The notes: a model not told the origin generated them from the letters alone. A stretch of DNA of 53,080 nt from an uncultured Bacteroidota bacterium (GCA_903919065.1 CAIXHD010000270.1:1-53080); one strand, 5' to 3'. Shown: positions 7,119 to 16,652, counted from the stretch's first letter. Program-made: numbers and translations.

Positions 7119-10100
7119 ATGAAAATACTTCAAATCCGCTTCCAAAACCTTAATTCATTATTTGGAGAATGGGAAATCGACCTAACCAATTCCAAATATA
7201 CCACAGAAGGTGTTTTTGCCATCACGGGGCCAACCGGTGCCGGTAAGTCAACTATTCTTGATGCAATTTGCCTTGCTATATACGGGCGCACACCACGGCT
7301 GGACAGTATCACCAATAAAAGTAATGAGATAATGTCCCAAAATACAGCTGTCTGTTTTGCCGAGGTCGTTTTCGAAACGCAAAAGGGAACTTATCGCTGT
7401 CATTGGAGCCAGAATCGAGCACGGGGCGGTCCCGAAGGAGAGCTGCAACAACCAAAGCACGAGATTTCAGATGTTTCAACCAAAGAAATACTTGCCAGTC
7501 AACTAACAAAAACGAAAAATGAAGTAGAAAGATTGACGGGGATGGATTATGGCCGATTCACACAGTCGATGTTGCTCGCTCAGGGTGGATTTGATGAGTT
7601 TTTGAAAGCTGATCCAAAAAATCGTGCCCCAATACTGGAGCAAATAACCGGAACTCAAATATACAGCGACCTATCGATGCATGCTTTCGACCGGCAAAGA
7701 GAGGAGCTAAGAATCCTTGATGGATTAAAAGAGTCAACCAGCGGCATCATTCTACTGAGTGTAGTGGAAGAAGCCCAAATCATGAGTGACCTTGAGTTAA
7801 ATAAACAAGATGAAGGTCGACTTCAGTCTATATTGGCAACTTTAAATTCAGCAATTCTCTGGTTGGAAACGATATCAAAACTAACAAATGAACTTGAAGG
7901 ATTAAAAATTAGCCAGGAATTACTTACCAAAGAAGCTGAAGAGTTTTCCGAAGATCGCAGAAAATGGGAAGGGGCTGTTCAAGCCCACAACCTGGAAGGT
8001 GAATATGAAAAGCTGAGCAGTAAGCGGTCACAGCAGACTAAAGACACTAATGAACTTAATGCCACGAAAGAGCAATTGCCCTTGATGGATCAAGAAATCT
8101 TATCTGCCGCGGATAAACAATCTGTAAAAAGAGATGAACTAAAAAGGATCCGGGGAAGCGCTATTCTTGAAAGGGAAGTCATTACACAGGTCCGCAGCCT
8201 TGATACCCGCATAGCCGAAAAAAGATTAGCACTTTCAATTACTCTGGCAGCTCAATTAACAGCAGCTGAGCAAAAAATTCAGACACAACAAACTCTTCTT
8301 ACTGAGCAAAACCACCAGACTGATTCAATTAATGAACTTGATGCTTTGAAGGAATACTTCAAAGAAAACAGTCAGGATGAAGAATTAGGCAGCAAGCTGG
8401 CACCCATTCAGGAGGCTGCTGCTAACATGGGTAATGCAAGAAATAACCTGATTGCTGCTGAAAATAATTTGAATCTTGCCGTAAATTTTCAGGCTGGATT
8501 ATCAGCAAAAGTCTCCGACAAGAAAGGGCTGTTCGAGAGCTTGGAAGCAAGGCATGAAGCGGCACGCATTGAGTTAATTAACAGCCAGGAGGCTGTCAAA
8601 ACATTACTTGGAGAGAAATCGCTCGGGGAATACAGGACCGAAAAGGATTCCTTATTAATAGAAATGGCCCTTCTTCAGAGAATTGCCAGCCTTGAAGAAC
8701 AACGAAAGATTCTTCAAGACAATAAGCCATGTCCGTTGTGTGGGTCTTTGGACCATCCTTTTGCAAAGGGGAACATCCCTGCACCCGATAAGGTGCAGAA
8801 CCGTATCAATGGACTGAACGATTTAATTGAGCAATGCGAGATACTGATTTTGGAATCGGAAAAAAGAAATACAGCCTTTAATGCGCTTAATACAGAGGCA
8901 ATTCTTGCAAAAGCACAGCTTGATACGGACAATGGGTTACTAACCACAGCCATAGAAAATACGGATTATCTGAGTCAACAGAAAAAGATCATAAATGAAA
9001 TTTATACAAACCTCACAAACAATCTCTTAACCCAACTGAAACCATTTGGGATACAGGTTATCCCTAATGAAGACGCCAGTCTAATCTTAGAAACGCTACA
9101 GGAAAGGATTAAAAGGTGGCAGGATGAAAAGGCCAAATCAGTGGTAATCAATGATACCATCGGGGAAATCAGTATAAGGATTGCCGGGTTAAAAGCAACT
9201 CTGCATGGATTTGAGGAAAAAGTAAAAGAATTAGCTCAAAGTATTGAGGACCATACGTTGGAGCTCAATACAATGGTCAGCCAACGGAGCGATCTCTATG
9301 GAGCGAAGGATCCTAATATTGAGGATATGGCGATCACTGAAAGAATTAACCTAGCGGCAGAAGCAGAAACGAATTCAACAATTGCTTATAACAACCTGGT
9401 CCAGAAAAAAGAGTTTATCGAGGGCAGGATAGTTGAACTCAAAAATGCAATTGCAATCAGGCTTATTGATCTTGACATGGAAGAACCGGCCTTTATCTCA
9501 TCATTAAAAATTACCGGGTTCGAAAGTGAAACAGATTTTTGCAATGCGCGTTTGTCACAAGAAGATCGAAACCGCCTTGGGGAGAATGCACTAAAACTTG
9601 AAAAAAGACAGGAAGAGATTAATACCCGCCGAAACGACCGCGAAAGCATTTTAGTCCAGGAAAAAGCAAAAGCCTTAACAGAGGAACAAATGGTTGACCT
9701 TATCGGGAAAGCAGAAGAGGCTAATGAACAACTCAGGCTAATTCTTGAGGCAATCGGTGCAAATAATCAGAAACTTACAACGCAGACTGCTGCTAAAATA
9801 CTTTATGAGGAAAAACAGCAGCTCATCGAAGCTCAAATGATCGAATTTAAGAAATGGGATTCACTAAATAACCTTATTGGTGCCAGGGATGGAGCCAGAT
9901 TCCAAAAATTTGCTCAGGGCCTGACTTTCGAAATTATGATCTCTCATGCTAACCGACAACTATGCCGCCTTACCGACCGTTATCTTTTGGTCCAGGATAC
10001 CGCTGTTCCGCTTGAATTAAATGTGATAGACAATTACCAGGCAGGTCAGGTACGCTCGATAAAGAATCTTTCCGGAGGAGAGTCTTTCATCGTCAGCCTG

Positions 10101-10457
10101 GCTCTGGCGCTTGGGCTTTCCGGGATGGCCAGCAGGAATGTGAGGGTTGATTCACTCTTTCTTGATGAAGGATTCGGATCCCTTGACGAGGACAGCCTTG
10201 AGATAGCCCTGAATACCCTTAGCAGCCTGAAGCAAGATGGAAAGATGGTTGGAATTATCTCCCATGTATCCGCCCTGAAAGAGCAGATAAGCAGTCAGAT
10301 CAATGTTGAGAAAATGTCAGGAGGAAGGAGCAGAATTGACGGCCCGGGGTGTCGGCTCCTTAATTCGGATGTTGCTCCTGCCAAGAAAACCAGAAAGAAG
10401 AAGAAGGTGGATGATCAATCCGAAACGGAGGACTCAGACCAGGAAAATCAAGCTTGA
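7119..10457 (+). CDS. sbcC: Exonuclease SbcC, Rad50-type SMC ATPase subunit
   Basis: 1112 aa. Walker A GPTGAGKST (residues 37-45) follows the N-terminal strand; long coiled coils flank a zinc hook CPLC (about 537-540). The ABC signature LSGGES (about 984) and Walker B SLFLDEGFGSLDEDS (about 1013) form the C-terminal lobe. It partners SbcD, tethering DNA ends and driving nuclease access by ATP hydrolysis. The Lys/Glu-rich C-terminal tail is probably disordered. The last codons and stop lie within the TCAAGCTTGA palindrome at 10448-10457. Confidence 0.95.
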   Translation: MKILQIRFQNLNSLFGEWEIDLTNSKYTTEGVFAITGPTGAGKSTILDAICLAIYGRTPRLDSITNKSNEIMSQNTAVCFAEVVFETQKGTYRCHWSQNRARGGPEGELQQPKHEISDVSTKEILASQLTKTKNEVERLTGMDYGRFTQSMLLAQGGFDEFLKADPKNRAPILEQITGTQIYSDLSMHAFDRQREELRILDGLKESTSGIILLSVVEEAQIMSDLELNKQDEGRLQSILATLNSAILWLETISKLTNELEGLKISQELLTKEAEEFSEDRRKWEGAVQAHNLEGEYEKLSSKRSQQTKDTNELNATKEQLPLMDQEILSAADKQSVKRDELKRIRGSAILEREVITQVRSLDTRIAEKRLALSITLAAQLTAAEQKIQTQQTLLTEQNHQTDSINELDALKEYFKENSQDEELGSKLAPIQEAAANMGNARNNLIAAENNLNLAVNFQAGLSAKVSDKKGLFESLEARHEAARIELINSQEAVKTLLGEKSLGEYRTEKDSLLIEMALLQRIASLEEQRKILQDNKPCPLCGSLDHPFAKGNIPAPDKVQNRINGLNDLIEQCEILILESEKRNTAFNALNTEAILAKAQLDTDNGLLTTAIENTDYLSQQKKIINEIYTNLTNNLLTQLKPFGIQVIPNEDASLILETLQERIKRWQDEKAKSVVINDTIGEISIRIAGLKATLHGFEEKVKELAQSIEDHTLELNTMVSQRSDLYGAKDPNIEDMAITERINLAAEAETNSTIAYNNLVQKKEFIEGRIVELKNAIAIRLIDLDMEEPAFISSLKITGFESETDFCNARLSQEDRNRLGENALKLEKRQEEINTRRNDRESILVQEKAKALTEEQMVDLIGKAEEANEQLRLILEAIGANNQKLTTQTAAKILYEEKQQLIEAQMIEFKKWDSLNNLIGARDGARFQKFAQGLTFEIMISHANRQLCRLTDRYLLVQDTAVPLELNVIDNYQAGQVRSIKNLSGGESFIVSLALALGLSGMASRNVRVDSLFLDEGFGSLDEDSLEIALNTLSSLKQDGKMVGIISHVSALKEQISSQINVEKMSGGRSRIDGPGCRLLNSDVAPAKKTRKKKKVDDQSETEDSDQENQA
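10448..10457. repeat. TCAAGCTTGA palindrome, copy 1
   Basis: Perfect 10-bp palindrome covering the sbcC stop codon. First of five identical copies between 10.4 and 25.8 kb. Confidence 0.6.
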
Positions 10458-10511
10458 GTAACAGTAAATATTGCGATATTATCACCATATTTTTGTTCAA
10501 AAACCAACAGT

Positions 10512-11207
10512 ATGGAACCACACAATTTCAATTGCGAAATCATCGACGGTCATTGTATTATCCGCGACCAGGGGAATGTCATTCTCCTGGATACCGGGTC
10601 ACCTGTGACTATTCACGAAACCAAGACTTTGAAATTCTTAGGAGATGATTTCGCTACACAGGATCAATATCAGACAAACATCCCTGAACTACGCCATTTA
10701 ACCGGGCTGGATGACCTGACTACCCTGATGGGAACAGATATACTCAGACAATACAAATTATGGTTCAATTACAAATATCAAAAGGTGATTTTCGGTTCCC
10801 CTAACATGCAATCAAAGGGCTACACCATTCCTGTAAAGATGGTTCATGGAATTCCTCTGATAAAGACGCAAATCGGTGAAGTTTCTCATAATACAGTTCT
10901 CGACAGCGGTGCAAGGCTCTCCTACCTCACCGGAAAACTCACTCAAGGCCTTCATGAAGTTGGGAACGAACAGGACTTTTATCCCGGACTGGGATTCTTT
11001 AATACACCAACTTTTGAGGTTTTAACCATTACCGGCGAAAAAGAGATCCCTGTTAAATACGGGAAATTGCCAACACGGATCGAGCCGACCATGGCAGCCC
11101 TGAATTGTAGTACAATTATCGGATATGACCTTTTTAGGAATTTCGCCATTTACCTTGATTTGGAAGGTCCTAACGGCGGCTTAATGACAATTATGGAGCC
11201 TTTTTAA
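10512..11207 (+). CDS. Two-lobed pepsin-like aspartic protease, cytosolic
   Basis: 231 aa with two copies of the aspartic-protease half-site. Lobe 1 has ILLDTGSPV (D27-T-G) and hydrophobic-Gly motif LMGTDIL; lobe 2 has TVLDSGARL (D131-S-G) and IIGYDLF. Having both DTG/DSG loops and both hydrophobic-Gly partners in one chain is the pepsin arrangement, rather than the single half-site of retroviral-type proteases. It is shorter than secreted pepsins and has no signal peptide, so a cytoplasmic role is likely. It lies 54 bp after sbcC and converges on the AAA+ gene with a 4-bp overlap. Substrate unknown; a maturase or effector role is inference. Confidence 0.65.
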   Translation: MEPHNFNCEIIDGHCIIRDQGNVILLDTGSPVTIHETKTLKFLGDDFATQDQYQTNIPELRHLTGLDDLTTLMGTDILRQYKLWFNYKYQKVIFGSPNMQSKGYTIPVKMVHGIPLIKTQIGEVSHNTVLDSGARLSYLTGKLTQGLHEVGNEQDFYPGLGFFNTPTFEVLTITGEKEIPVKYGKLPTRIEPTMAALNCSTIIGYDLFRNFAIYLDLEGPNGGLMTIMEPF

Positions 11208-12880
11208 ATATTCTCCAGCCTAAAACCGATCCGTGACTGCCTTTCCTTAAGGAGATGTTCCTGACCTGCAATATTATAAAGAAGCCCGTTGGGATCTTCT
11301 CCTTTCTGAATCAGCAGCAGTTGAACCTTGAATTTTATATGCAGCCTCTCGATTTCAGCCGGGGTCGTAATTCCATTATTCTCCAAAAAGTCATTTACCT
11401 CACTCTCGTTAAAATCCGGAAACCGGTTTATGAAGATCGATAGCATAATTTCCTTCTGTGGCGGCTTTACATGAACCACCTGATGAAACCTCCGGTTGAG
11501 CGCTGCATCCAGGTCGGCCGTCTTAAAATTCGTCAGAAAGAAAGCAATTCCCCTGAAACTTTCGAGTTTTGGAAGCAAAAGCGAAATCAGGTTATTGCTC
11601 ATATGATCGGCGGCTGTTGAAGCACTGGCCTCGCGCCTGTATAACAGAGCCTCAGCCTCATCAAAAACACAGATTGGCGTAAGGTCTTCAAAAGCATCAT
11701 ATGCGCTTTCAGCCTCTTTGAAAAGGTCCAGAAGATTTGACTCGCTCTGGCCCACATAACAACTGAGGATATTCGCAATATTTGCCGTCAATATTGGTCT
11801 GCCCGTTTTTCTGGCCAATTGTCGAACAAAGGAGGTTTTGCCGGTACCCGGAGCGCCGGTCAATAAAAAAGTCAGGCCCGGGACTTCTCCTCTTACCTTT
11901 TGATAGGAATCCTTCTCCAGTATCTTTTCGATGAGCTCCAGGTCATTGTTGTCATGCAGATAGCATTCGGCCTCGATTTCATCGGGATTTATCAGTTGGA
12001 ATAAACGTGGATTGAATGATTTTTTTCCAGATTGATAAAAATCCGGAGACAGCTTGCTGAGCTCCATGAGGCTTCGTGGGCTTGGCTTCAGATTGTCGCT
12101 GATGAAAAAATCAACCTCAAAGCGGAGTAAATCCTTCCTGATGAGCACATGCCTTCCGCTTTTAAATTCCTTTTCCGCATCGAACCTCATGAACGGCTCA
12201 TCCGCAATAATCTTTAATATCTTTTCCAGGCTTGCCGATCTTCTGAACAGAATATGATCACGGAGTGTCAGGAAAAATATCACGCAGTCTTCCCGGCTAA
12301 GCTCTTGCTGTATGAGCCATTTCAACTCGGGCAAAGCGGTATGATGATCCACCACCTGGCAGAGTTGCAGCATATAATCTTCGCTAAAAGAATCATCCGA
12401 ACTGCCGATGATTGAATCAAATTCCATCAGAAATCCATTAAATGAGGTTGCCTTTTTCGTCGAAACCAGCTTCCGGAAATTGAGAATTGAAGACAGACAC
12501 CCGGAAGTCAGACTAAATTCTTCACGCTGGTGCCGGAATCCATCAGAATAACCGACCAGCCTTTTAGCAACAAGATCCTGAATGGTGGAGTTCAGCTGGA
12601 CGCACGCCTCCAGGTCCAGGGAAAAATGCCGGGTTATCTCTTTCCAGGTAAGGCCTAAATTTTCAGACAACTTTCGATCTATAAAATAACATAGGACGAT
12701 GACTTCATAGACCGTTTTCAGTCCGAAAAAATTTCGGATTAAGCGAATTCGGGTGGCATCCTCCTCTCCATACTCATGGTAGCGAAAACCATGGATCACG
12801 AAGGACTCCTGCTGCTTGCCTATTATCCGGCACAACTGCTCAGCCTTCTTGTTGCGCTTCTTTTGTTCCGATAATTTCAT
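11204..12880 (-). CDS. Winged-helix AAA+ ATPase (paralogue 1)
   Basis: 558 aa. An N-terminal winged-helix-like segment (about residues 60-130, TWKEITRHFSLDLEACVQLNS ...) and a helical middle lead to a C-terminal AAA+ module: Walker A GAPGTGKT (about 345), Walker B ICVFDEAEALL (about 400), sensor FFLTNF and arginine finger ALNRRF. It ends in IGFRLENI. It aligns end to end with the AAA+ protein at 14386 (same length, Walker A position, N-terminal winged helix and terminal GFRL motif), so the two are paralogues. The single AAA+ module resembles Cdc48/FtsH-type remodelling ATPases. A function in unfolding a partner protein is inference. Convergent with the aspartic protease. Confidence 0.75.
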   Translation of the reverse strand: MKLSEQKKRNKKAEQLCRIIGKQQESFVIHGFRYHEYGEEDATRIRLIRNFFGLKTVYEVIVLCYFIDRKLSENLGLTWKEITRHFSLDLEACVQLNSTIQDLVAKRLVGYSDGFRHQREEFSLTSGCLSSILNFRKLVSTKKATSFNGFLMEFDSIIGSSDDSFSEDYMLQLCQVVDHHTALPELKWLIQQELSREDCVIFFLTLRDHILFRRSASLEKILKIIADEPFMRFDAEKEFKSGRHVLIRKDLLRFEVDFFISDNLKPSPRSLMELSKLSPDFYQSGKKSFNPRLFQLINPDEIEAECYLHDNNDLELIEKILEKDSYQKVRGEVPGLTFLLTGAPGTGKTSFVRQLARKTGRPILTANIANILSCYVGQSESNLLDLFKEAESAYDAFEDLTPICVFDEAEALLYRREASASTAADHMSNNLISLLLPKLESFRGIAFFLTNFKTADLDAALNRRFHQVVHVKPPQKEIMLSIFINRFPDFNESEVNDFLENNGITTPAEIERLHIKFKVQLLLIQKGEDPNGLLYNIAGQEHLLKERQSRIGFRLENI

Positions 12881-12959
12881 GATTGAATTTCATTGCTATA
12901 AACCGGTATGACACTAAAATGCAAATGAAACCCAATCCGACAATATTAAATTAAATTTG

Positions 12960-12969
12960 TCAAGCTTGA
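12960..12969. repeat. TCAAGCTTGA palindrome, copy 2
   Basis: Lies between the AAA+ gene (starts 12880) and the next gene (ends 12998). Its flanks extend the symmetry: AAATTT before and AATTT after. Confidence 0.6.
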
Positions 12970-12997
12970 AATTTATCCGGCCAGTGAAGAAAGACTC

Positions 12998-14119
12998 TTA
13001 TCCGAAATTTGTATAGATTCTATTCTCAAGATTCCTGCGACGCAATTCCCTTCTATAGGTAGTGATCAGGTTTATAATCTCCGGGCTATCAATTCTAACC
13101 AGATTCCTATCTAGGTTAATCTTGTTCTGGTTGGCATTTGATGCTATTATGAAATTGTCAAGAAATCGGGAGGGCACCATTTCTTCCAGCTTTCTATTGA
13201 TAGCATTACGATATTGTGCAAATTGGTCGGAACTTTTCAACATCGTTGCAACCGGATTATCACTCCTTGTAGTAAGCCTCTGATATAAGGCAAACATAAA
13301 ATCCTCATTCCATGGCGTTTCTTTGACTGCTGTTGATTTATTATATGTGTTGATGTTATCAAACCGTATGCCTTTATGTAAAAGCAGAAAAATAAAAAAG
13401 GTCTCTTGCGCAGCTCCTGAAAGAAGGTCCGGAATAACCAGGCCAGGTATACTTATCCCATCATTCCGGATGATCAGATCAAGGGGCGCCAGTGTCGGAA
13501 CATTGCCCAGATTAATCTTGAAAGCTGTCCTAACCGTTTCAAATATTCCCAATGCTTGCGGCATTATAGCCTCTCCAGATTGTGTTTTCGAAATCCTTTC
13601 CTGACACAGATCACATATATTGGCCGAAACAAGCTTATGAATAATTTGCTTTTTGCGCTCACAAAAATCGTTCATACAACTTTTAGGTTCCAAATGAAAG
13701 TAGGTCGAGTCCCGGTTGTTTAAGTCAAGGCCCATCAACGTTTGTAGAACATTTTCAACCACTTCATAGGCGATTGCATATTCAACCGGCCGGTTTATAA
13801 ATTCTTCCCATTCATCAGTGTGTATGTATACATTCCTTTCCCCATCGAATGCGCTGAAGAAGTTCCTTGCATTTTTGGTACCTGTCAGTAAAATCACAAA
13901 ATCATCCCTGACAATCCCACAGTCAGAACGAAAATCTTTTGCCTTTTGGAAGAAGGCAGGATGATCCTCTAACCAGTCAATACCCCGGAGTGGTTTTATC
14001 GTATTGGTGAATTGCATTTTCTCGCCTGCCCCTTTGATTTCAACTCCCTCCAATATTTGAAATACTCCTTCGGCCAGGTCAGCCGGGCAATTTTCGGTCC
14101 TACAGATGTGTATTTTCAT
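12998..14119 (-). CDS. Family X protein 1: degenerate metzincin-like domain plus C-terminal winged helix
   Basis: 373 aa. The N-terminal half has DDFVILLTGTKN and RNVYIHTDEW, then EVVENVLQTLMGLD where a metzincin would have HExxHxxG, followed by CMNDFC and ICDLC cysteine pairs like the archaemetzincin C-x-M ... CxxC tail. This suggests a metalloprotease fold whose zinc-binding histidines are lost but whose cysteine site is kept. The C-terminal half matches the two shorter paralogues at 17535 and 20204 (QETFFIFLLLHKGIRFDNIN against YEMAVYLFFMGHPEGIDLRN), a Bacteroidetes winged-helix-like domain. It is co-directional with the upstream AAA+ gene. Function unknown. Confidence 0.6.
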   Translation of the reverse strand: MKIHICRTENCPADLAEGVFQILEGVEIKGAGEKMQFTNTIKPLRGIDWLEDHPAFFQKAKDFRSDCGIVRDDFVILLTGTKNARNFFSAFDGERNVYIHTDEWEEFINRPVEYAIAYEVVENVLQTLMGLDLNNRDSTYFHLEPKSCMNDFCERKKQIIHKLVSANICDLCQERISKTQSGEAIMPQALGIFETVRTAFKINLGNVPTLAPLDLIIRNDGISIPGLVIPDLLSGAAQETFFIFLLLHKGIRFDNINTYNKSTAVKETPWNEDFMFALYQRLTTRSDNPVATMLKSSDQFAQYRNAINRKLEEMVPSRFLDNFIIASNANQNKINLDRNLVRIDSPEIINLITTYRRELRRRNLENRIYTNFG

Positions 14120-14219
14120 TTTTCCTCCTTTGGGATAAAACTAACGGAAAGTTTATTATCACAGAAATCAGACGGCCAGTATTTAGCATATATTTTACTG
14201 AGTACCGATCCTGAAAAAC

Positions 14220-14229
14220 TCAAGCTTGA
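14220..14229. repeat. TCAAGCTTGA palindrome, copy 3
   Basis: Lies in the 266-bp divergent region between the genes at 14119 (-) and 14386 (+); symmetry extends to CTCAAGCTTGAG. No convincing gene was found in this region; a plus-strand open frame across it is Lys-rich and unsupported. Confidence 0.6.
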
Positions 14230-14385
14230 GATGGAACAGCTAAAAATTTGGATTTCACAGACCTTTACAGAATTAAACATCAACAAGTCCTGTGAAGTTA
14301 AAAATTTCCAAAAAAGTAAAACCGTCGGCGTCAGGTTTTGGCGCCATGGCAGCATACGTTTACCCCCTCAAAAAAATCCCCCCAT

Positions 14386-16074
14386 ATGTTAAGCATCAAC
14401 ATGAAAACCCAATTATTGGAAAGTATTGAGTGCCTGTTTGAAATCTCACGCAACTCGCAGCTCGAGCCCGGGATATTTAAACAATGCTCGAAGGATATCA
14501 AAACCGTTTCGTCATACTTCAAAACCAACCGTCTCCAGTCGATTCTGCTGGCAGTCATTTTTGTAAATAACTGCCAGAGTGAATCGGTAGGCCTGGAAAC
14601 CCTGGGTACACATCTTGGAATTAGTCCGCTCAGGCTATTGCAGGAGAGCAACGATATTGAAGCTCTGACCAAATCAGGAATCATTCGGAAAACAGAAAGA
14701 ACGCGTTCGGGAAGGAAAAACCTTTTAAGGCAGTATTTCGAGATTAACGACTCGGTTATTGAGGCTATGATGGATAACCGGCCAATGCCTGACATGGCTC
14801 CCCCAAAACCACAGGATGCCATCGATCTGCTCCGGTCGCTGAATACTCTCTGGGGAAGGTGCGAACGGGGTGAGCTGAGGCCGGAAGAGCTGCAGCGGGG
14901 AATAAGAGGCCTCCTCGAAGAAAATGAAAAGTTCCCCCTGGTAATGGCTGTCAGAGACCTCGGGATGGAAGATCTGGAAACATTCCTGTTCCTGATGATT
15001 ATCTGGAAAACCCTGAATTCCAACCAGACCACCGAGGTCCAGAAACTGATTGCCCCCATTTTACGGAGTTCCGCCCGATCCATCCGTTACATGCAAAACC
15101 TCAACCTGTCGGAAAACGACCTGATCCGAAAGGATCTGGCAGAGATTGTTGAGGCCGATTTCTTCAGCGATACCTCATTGCGCCTTACTGACAGGGCAGT
15201 CAGAATAATCCGCGAATGCGGCATTAACCTTTACCGGGATGCAAAGAAGAGCGAAAACATCATCCTTCCTGAATCGATTGCAGAAATCAGCCTGGTGTTC
15301 AACTCCGTGGAACGGGAGAGGATTCAGATGCTGAAAAGCATACTGAATGAGGAAAAGCTCACAGAAACCCGCGAAAGGCTTGCCCGGAAGAAACAACCCA
15401 TGGGTATCGCCATCCTGCTTTACGGCCCTCCCGGAACCGGAAAAACTGAGGCGGTATACCAGTTAGCCCGTGAAACTGGTCGTGATATTTTCAAGGTCGA
15501 CATCAGTTCTACCAAGAGTATGTGGTTTGGGGAGAGTGAAAAAATCATCAAGAAGAAACTGTTCACCGATTATTATGCCTACGCCAAGAAATGCGAGAGA
15601 CTGCCCATACTGTTTATCAATGAGGCCGATGCGGTAATTTCAAAACGCAAGCAGGTAGGTGCATCGAATGTTGCCCAAACGGAAAACGCCATCCAGAATA
15701 TCATCCTGGAGGAGCTGGAGAAGTTCGACGGCATCCTTTTCTGCACAACGAACCTGGCTGATAATCTTGATCCGGCTTTTGAAAGAAGGTTCCTTTTCAA
15801 AATCGAACTTGGCGCTCCCGATATCAAATCAAGAAAGGAAATCTGGAGGCTGAAACTGCCTGGTCTGACTTTAGAGGATCTTGGAACCCTTTCCGCCAGG
15901 TTCCACTTTTCGGGTGGGCAGATCAACAACATCGTAAGGAAGGCTGACATGTATGAGATCATCAACGGGGTTGATCCCGATCTGGCAGCCATCATCGGTT
16001 TTTGCGAAGAGGAATCCACAGGCTGGCACGATAGCCGCCAAAGCCTGGGCTTCAGGCTCCCGGAAGCAAGCTGA
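14386..16074 (+). CDS. Winged-helix AAA+ ATPase (paralogue 2)
   Basis: 562 aa from the ATG at 14386; 14401 is an alternative, and the ORF-track TTG at 14338 is less likely. An N-terminal winged helix (about 60-130, LGISPLRLLQESNDIEALTKSGII) and helical region precede an AAA+ module: Walker A GPPGTGKT (about 347), Walker B PILFINEADAVI (about 408), sensor CTTNL and arginine finger AFERRF. The Walker B has Asn before the catalytic Glu where Asp is usual. It ends in LGFRLPEAS, echoing the first AAA+ protein. It is followed 24 bp later by the caspase-like gene, so the two are probably co-transcribed. Confidence 0.75.
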   Translation: MLSINMKTQLLESIECLFEISRNSQLEPGIFKQCSKDIKTVSSYFKTNRLQSILLAVIFVNNCQSESVGLETLGTHLGISPLRLLQESNDIEALTKSGIIRKTERTRSGRKNLLRQYFEINDSVIEAMMDNRPMPDMAPPKPQDAIDLLRSLNTLWGRCERGELRPEELQRGIRGLLEENEKFPLVMAVRDLGMEDLETFLFLMIIWKTLNSNQTTEVQKLIAPILRSSARSIRYMQNLNLSENDLIRKDLAEIVEADFFSDTSLRLTDRAVRIIRECGINLYRDAKKSENIILPESIAEISLVFNSVERERIQMLKSILNEEKLTETRERLARKKQPMGIAILLYGPPGTGKTEAVYQLARETGRDIFKVDISSTKSMWFGESEKIIKKKLFTDYYAYAKKCERLPILFINEADAVISKRKQVGASNVAQTENAIQNIILEELEKFDGILFCTTNLADNLDPAFERRFLFKIELGAPDIKSRKEIWRLKLPGLTLEDLGTLSARFHFSGGQINNIVRKADMYEIINGVDPDLAAIIGFCEEESTGWHDSRQSLGFRLPEAS

Positions 16075-16097
16075 CAGACACAATAAAATCTGACTAT

Positions 16098-16643
16098 ATG
16101 AAAACCCTTATCATTCATCCCCAGGACCGGACAACAACTTTTCTGCAACCTATTTACCAAACTATCCCTGATAAAACGATCATAAGCGGCGGCGCTTTCA
16201 TGAAAGATATCAGGAAAATGATTGATGCACATGAAAGAGTAATGATGATGGGCCATGGATCGCCCCATGGGTTATTATCGGTCGGAAGGTTCTACGACGC
16301 CTTCGGATATGTTATCGACGGCTCCATGGCCGCCAGGCTTTCCGAAAAAAATGGCAATGTCTTTATCTGGTGCAATGCTGACCAGTATGTAAACAAGCAT
16401 AACCTGAAGGGATTTTTCACCGGCATGTTTATCTCAGAGGTTGGCGAGGCTTTGTATTGCGGATTAAAGGGCATTGGTCAGGAACAGATTGATGAATCCA
16501 ACGATGCCTTTACAGGAATTGTATCGAAGTATATCAATGAGCCTGCAGATACAATATATAATAAGTTATTACAGGAGTATGGTGCACTCGCGAAAAGGAA
16601 TCCTGTGGCTATGTACAACTACCAGAGACTTTACTACAACTGA
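16098..16643 (+). CDS. Caspase-like fold protein (His-Cys dyad)
   Basis: 181 aa with no signal peptide. The N-terminal strand KTLIIHP leads to RVMMMGHGSPHGLLSVG (His53 in an HG context) and NVFIWCNADQYV (Cys92 at the end of a hydrophobic strand). The spacing of an HG loop and a strand-end Cys matches clan CD peptidases (caspase/CHAT type). A regulatory or peptide-cutting role is plausible, but the fold assignment rests on motif spacing only. It directly follows the AAA+ ATPase and precedes a palindrome-containing intergenic region. Alternative: an unrelated alpha/beta protein with chance His and Cys placement. Confidence 0.45.
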   Translation: MKTLIIHPQDRTTTFLQPIYQTIPDKTIISGGAFMKDIRKMIDAHERVMMMGHGSPHGLLSVGRFYDAFGYVIDGSMAARLSEKNGNVFIWCNADQYVNKHNLKGFFTGMFISEVGEALYCGLKGIGQEQIDESNDAFTGIVSKYINEPADTIYNKLLQEYGALAKRNPVAMYNYQRLYYN

Positions 16644-16652
16644 GCTTGAATT

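Noticed and set aside
10454-10648. 64-aa plus-strand ORF
   Set aside because: Overlaps the aspartic protease in another frame and has no recognisable features.
14012-14392. 126-aa plus-strand ORF across the divergent region
   Set aside because: Its first third overlaps family X protein 1 antisense, and the rest is Lys-rich intergenic translation with no start or homology. A real short protein from 14232 cannot be fully excluded.
14331-15083. 250-aa minus-strand ORF
   Set aside because: Shadow of the second AAA+ gene; low-complexity Ser/Arg-rich translation.
15579-16268. 229-aa minus-strand ORF
   Set aside because: Shadow of the AAA+ and caspase-like genes.
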